DNA of 6,385 bases, from contig JALZUY010000010.1 in assembly GCA_023301395.1 (NCBI GenBank), positions 1-6,385 of the forward strand, written 5' to 3'. Source of the stretch: Nonlabens sp. Lineage in GTDB: Bacteria; Bacteroidota; Bacteroidia; Flavobacteriales; Flavobacteriaceae. The notes under the pieces are model-generated. The model did no database searches. It was not told the origin of the DNA and was given only the letters and a program-made list of their open reading frames with translations. The translations under genes were made by a program, and so were the position numbers. This document shows positions 5,590-6,385 of the stretch, piece by piece (position 1 is the first letter of the stretch; each line of letters starts with the position of its first letter).

Positions 5590-6084
5590 ATGGAAATTGA
5601 AAGTTTTAAAATATCAGGTCACTCAACGAAAAGAAATTGGGCTGTTTATTTAATTGTAGCGAAACCAATTAGCAAAAAAGGTAAATCTATGCTTTATGTT
5701 GGTAAAGTTGGTGATAATAGAGATGGTTGCAATCCTGTAATATCAAGAGTTGGAAATCATTTTTCCTTCACTAAGGCACATTCACAAATTAGAACTGCTT
5801 TAAAAACTAAAAGAACTGAAGATTATAATTACGAATATTTCTATTGTCATTTTGGAGAATATGAAAATCAATTAGAATCACGAATCAAAAGTCGAAAGAA
5901 AACGGACGAATTGGAACGTGAATTGAATAGAATAGTTCAAAAACGAATGGATAATAATTCATTTGAGCTAATGAATCCTTTTAGTGGAAAAACAATCGCT
6001 AAAGCAAAAAGAGAAGAACGAGCAGAATTGATTAATAAATCCGAAATTGAAATGTTGGAAAAACTGTGCGCGAAAGCACTATAG
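5590..6084 (+). CDS. Small GIY-YIG-like nuclease-fold protein (hypothetical)
   Basis: The protein has 164 residues from ATG 5590. An upstream GTG (5512) would extend the frame, but only by translating through the tRNA-like sequence, so I reject it. The N-terminal half has the GIY-YIG order: N-W-A-V-Y-L-I-V (16-23) for the GIY strand, M-L-Y-V-G-K-V (34-40) for the YIG strand, then the conserved-looking GDNRDGCNPVISRVGNHFS (41-59), where Arg53 and His57 sit where the catalytic helix is expected. The DELERELNRIV segment (106-116) could supply the metal-binding glutamate. The C-terminal part is charged and helical, with no membrane segment. GIY-YIG domains cut DNA in homing endonucleases, restriction enzymes and repair nucleases; whether this protein is catalytic is unknown. 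It stands alone with no methylase, integrase or recombinase in view. The tRNA-like end lies 17 bases upstream and a structured repeat begins 5 bases after its stop, so it looks like cassette cargo. Confidence 0.65.
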   Translation: MEIESFKISGHSTKRNWAVYLIVAKPISKKGKSMLYVGKVGDNRDGCNPVISRVGNHFSFTKAHSQIRTALKTKRTEDYNYEYFYCHFGEYENQLESRIKSRKKTDELERELNRIVQKRMDNNSFELMNPFSGKTIAKAKREERAELINKSEIEMLEKLCAKAL

Positions 6085-6385
6085 ACAACAACGCATATAG
6101 CTCATAGCTAATCAGTTGCTTAATCGAAGTTTCGACATATTTGGAAAGTCGCCAATTTTTTAAATTTGACGATTTACAATAAAAAGATAAATAGTAAAAT
6201 TTAAAAATCTGGCTTGTGCTTAACCGAAAATAATCGCTAATTTACACGCTACGAGCCATATACAATACCGTTAGCTGCAATTGCGAAAACTCTCTCAAAC
6301 GGAAAAAAATAGGAATTAAATACTAAGGGTTTTTGCCAATCAAAACGTTGAAAAACTTACTCAAAATCTGAATCTTACTCTTGCG
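6085..6385. other. Non-coding region after the nuclease-like gene
   Basis: No complete gene is visible. The first two thirds are the inverted-repeat structure described separately. Beyond 6273 there is a GCAATTGC palindrome (6277-6284). A - strand frame is open from the window edge to a TAG at 6323-6325 (about 20 codons, ending ...FFNVLIGKNP). It could be the C-terminus of a gene entering from the right, but it is too short to call. Confidence 0.5.
6090..6272. repeat. 183-bp imperfect inverted-repeat structure with an internal direct repeat (possible cassette boundary)
   Basis: The outer arms are AACG (6090-6093) with CGTT (6269-6272), and TATAGCTCATAGC (6096-6108) with GCTACGAGCCATATA (6248-6262). 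They pair with one A-C mismatch and a two-base bulge. Inside, GCTTAATCGAA (6118-6128) and GCTTAACCGAA (6218-6228) form a direct repeat exactly 100 bases apart. A smaller inverted repeat, CGAA-GT-TTCG, lies at 6125-6134. A loose TCGCCAA / TTTGACGA pairing lies within 6150-6172. The structure begins 5 bases after the stop of the GIY-YIG-like gene. Imperfect palindromes directly after single small genes are typical of cassette recombination sites. I do not see the standard integron attC core sites, and no integrase is in the window. Confidence 0.5.

Noticed and set aside
6090..6272. Classical integron attC site
   Set aside because: The conserved core sites (RYYYAAC and its GTTRRRY partner) are not clearly present in the right places and no integron integrase is visible, so I report only a cassette-like structure.

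Overview
The window looks like chromosomal DNA from a marine-type flavobacterium (Bacteroidota, Flavobacteriia). It is AT-rich, ribosome binding sites are weak or absent, and one likely promoter fits the Bacteroidota TTG / TAnnTTTG pattern. Two copies of a TACGCTTTCGC...GCGTA palindrome are present, of a kind I associate with flavobacterial intergenic regions. This is a family-level guess; the sequence does not support a genus.

Layout. Positions 1-1525 (+ strand) hold the 3' end of a probable DUF1963/YwqG-like gene, then two tandem, diverged genes for small exported proteins with a CIA30-type domain. The first of these has no ATG where its signal peptide should begin. Positions 1528-4568 (- strand) hold a sugar-metabolism block: pfkA (ATP-dependent 6-phosphofructokinase), gap (NAD-type glyceraldehyde-3-phosphate dehydrogenase) and a BadF/BadG-family sugar kinase of the type annotated as N-acetylglucosamine kinase. 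A clear intrinsic terminator separates gap from the kinase. pfkA has a plausible promoter, and pfkA and gap are probably co-transcribed across a 79-base gap carrying one palindromic repeat. The kinase converges on the second CIA30 gene with only 2 bases between stop codons.

Positions 4569-5465 form a long stretch with no convincing gene. It contains a degenerate second copy of the palindrome, a short direct repeat and small hairpins.

Positions 5464-6272 are the accessory part. A sequence with a canonical tRNA T arm, acceptor 3' strand and CCA (5545-5572) stops just before a small gene for a GIY-YIG-like nuclease-fold protein (5590-6084). That gene is followed at once by a 183-bp imperfect inverted-repeat structure (6090-6272) with an internal direct repeat spaced exactly 100 bp apart. 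No integrase or transposase is visible. The arrangement tRNA-like end / single cargo gene / structured repeat looks like one inserted cassette, and is the best candidate here for something undescribed.

The first two enzymes work together in glycolysis: phosphofructokinase commits fructose-6-phosphate and GAPDH carries out the NAD-linked oxidation. The kinase probably feeds a phosphorylated (amino) sugar into the same area. The CIA30 proteins and the nuclease-like protein have no evident link to that pathway.
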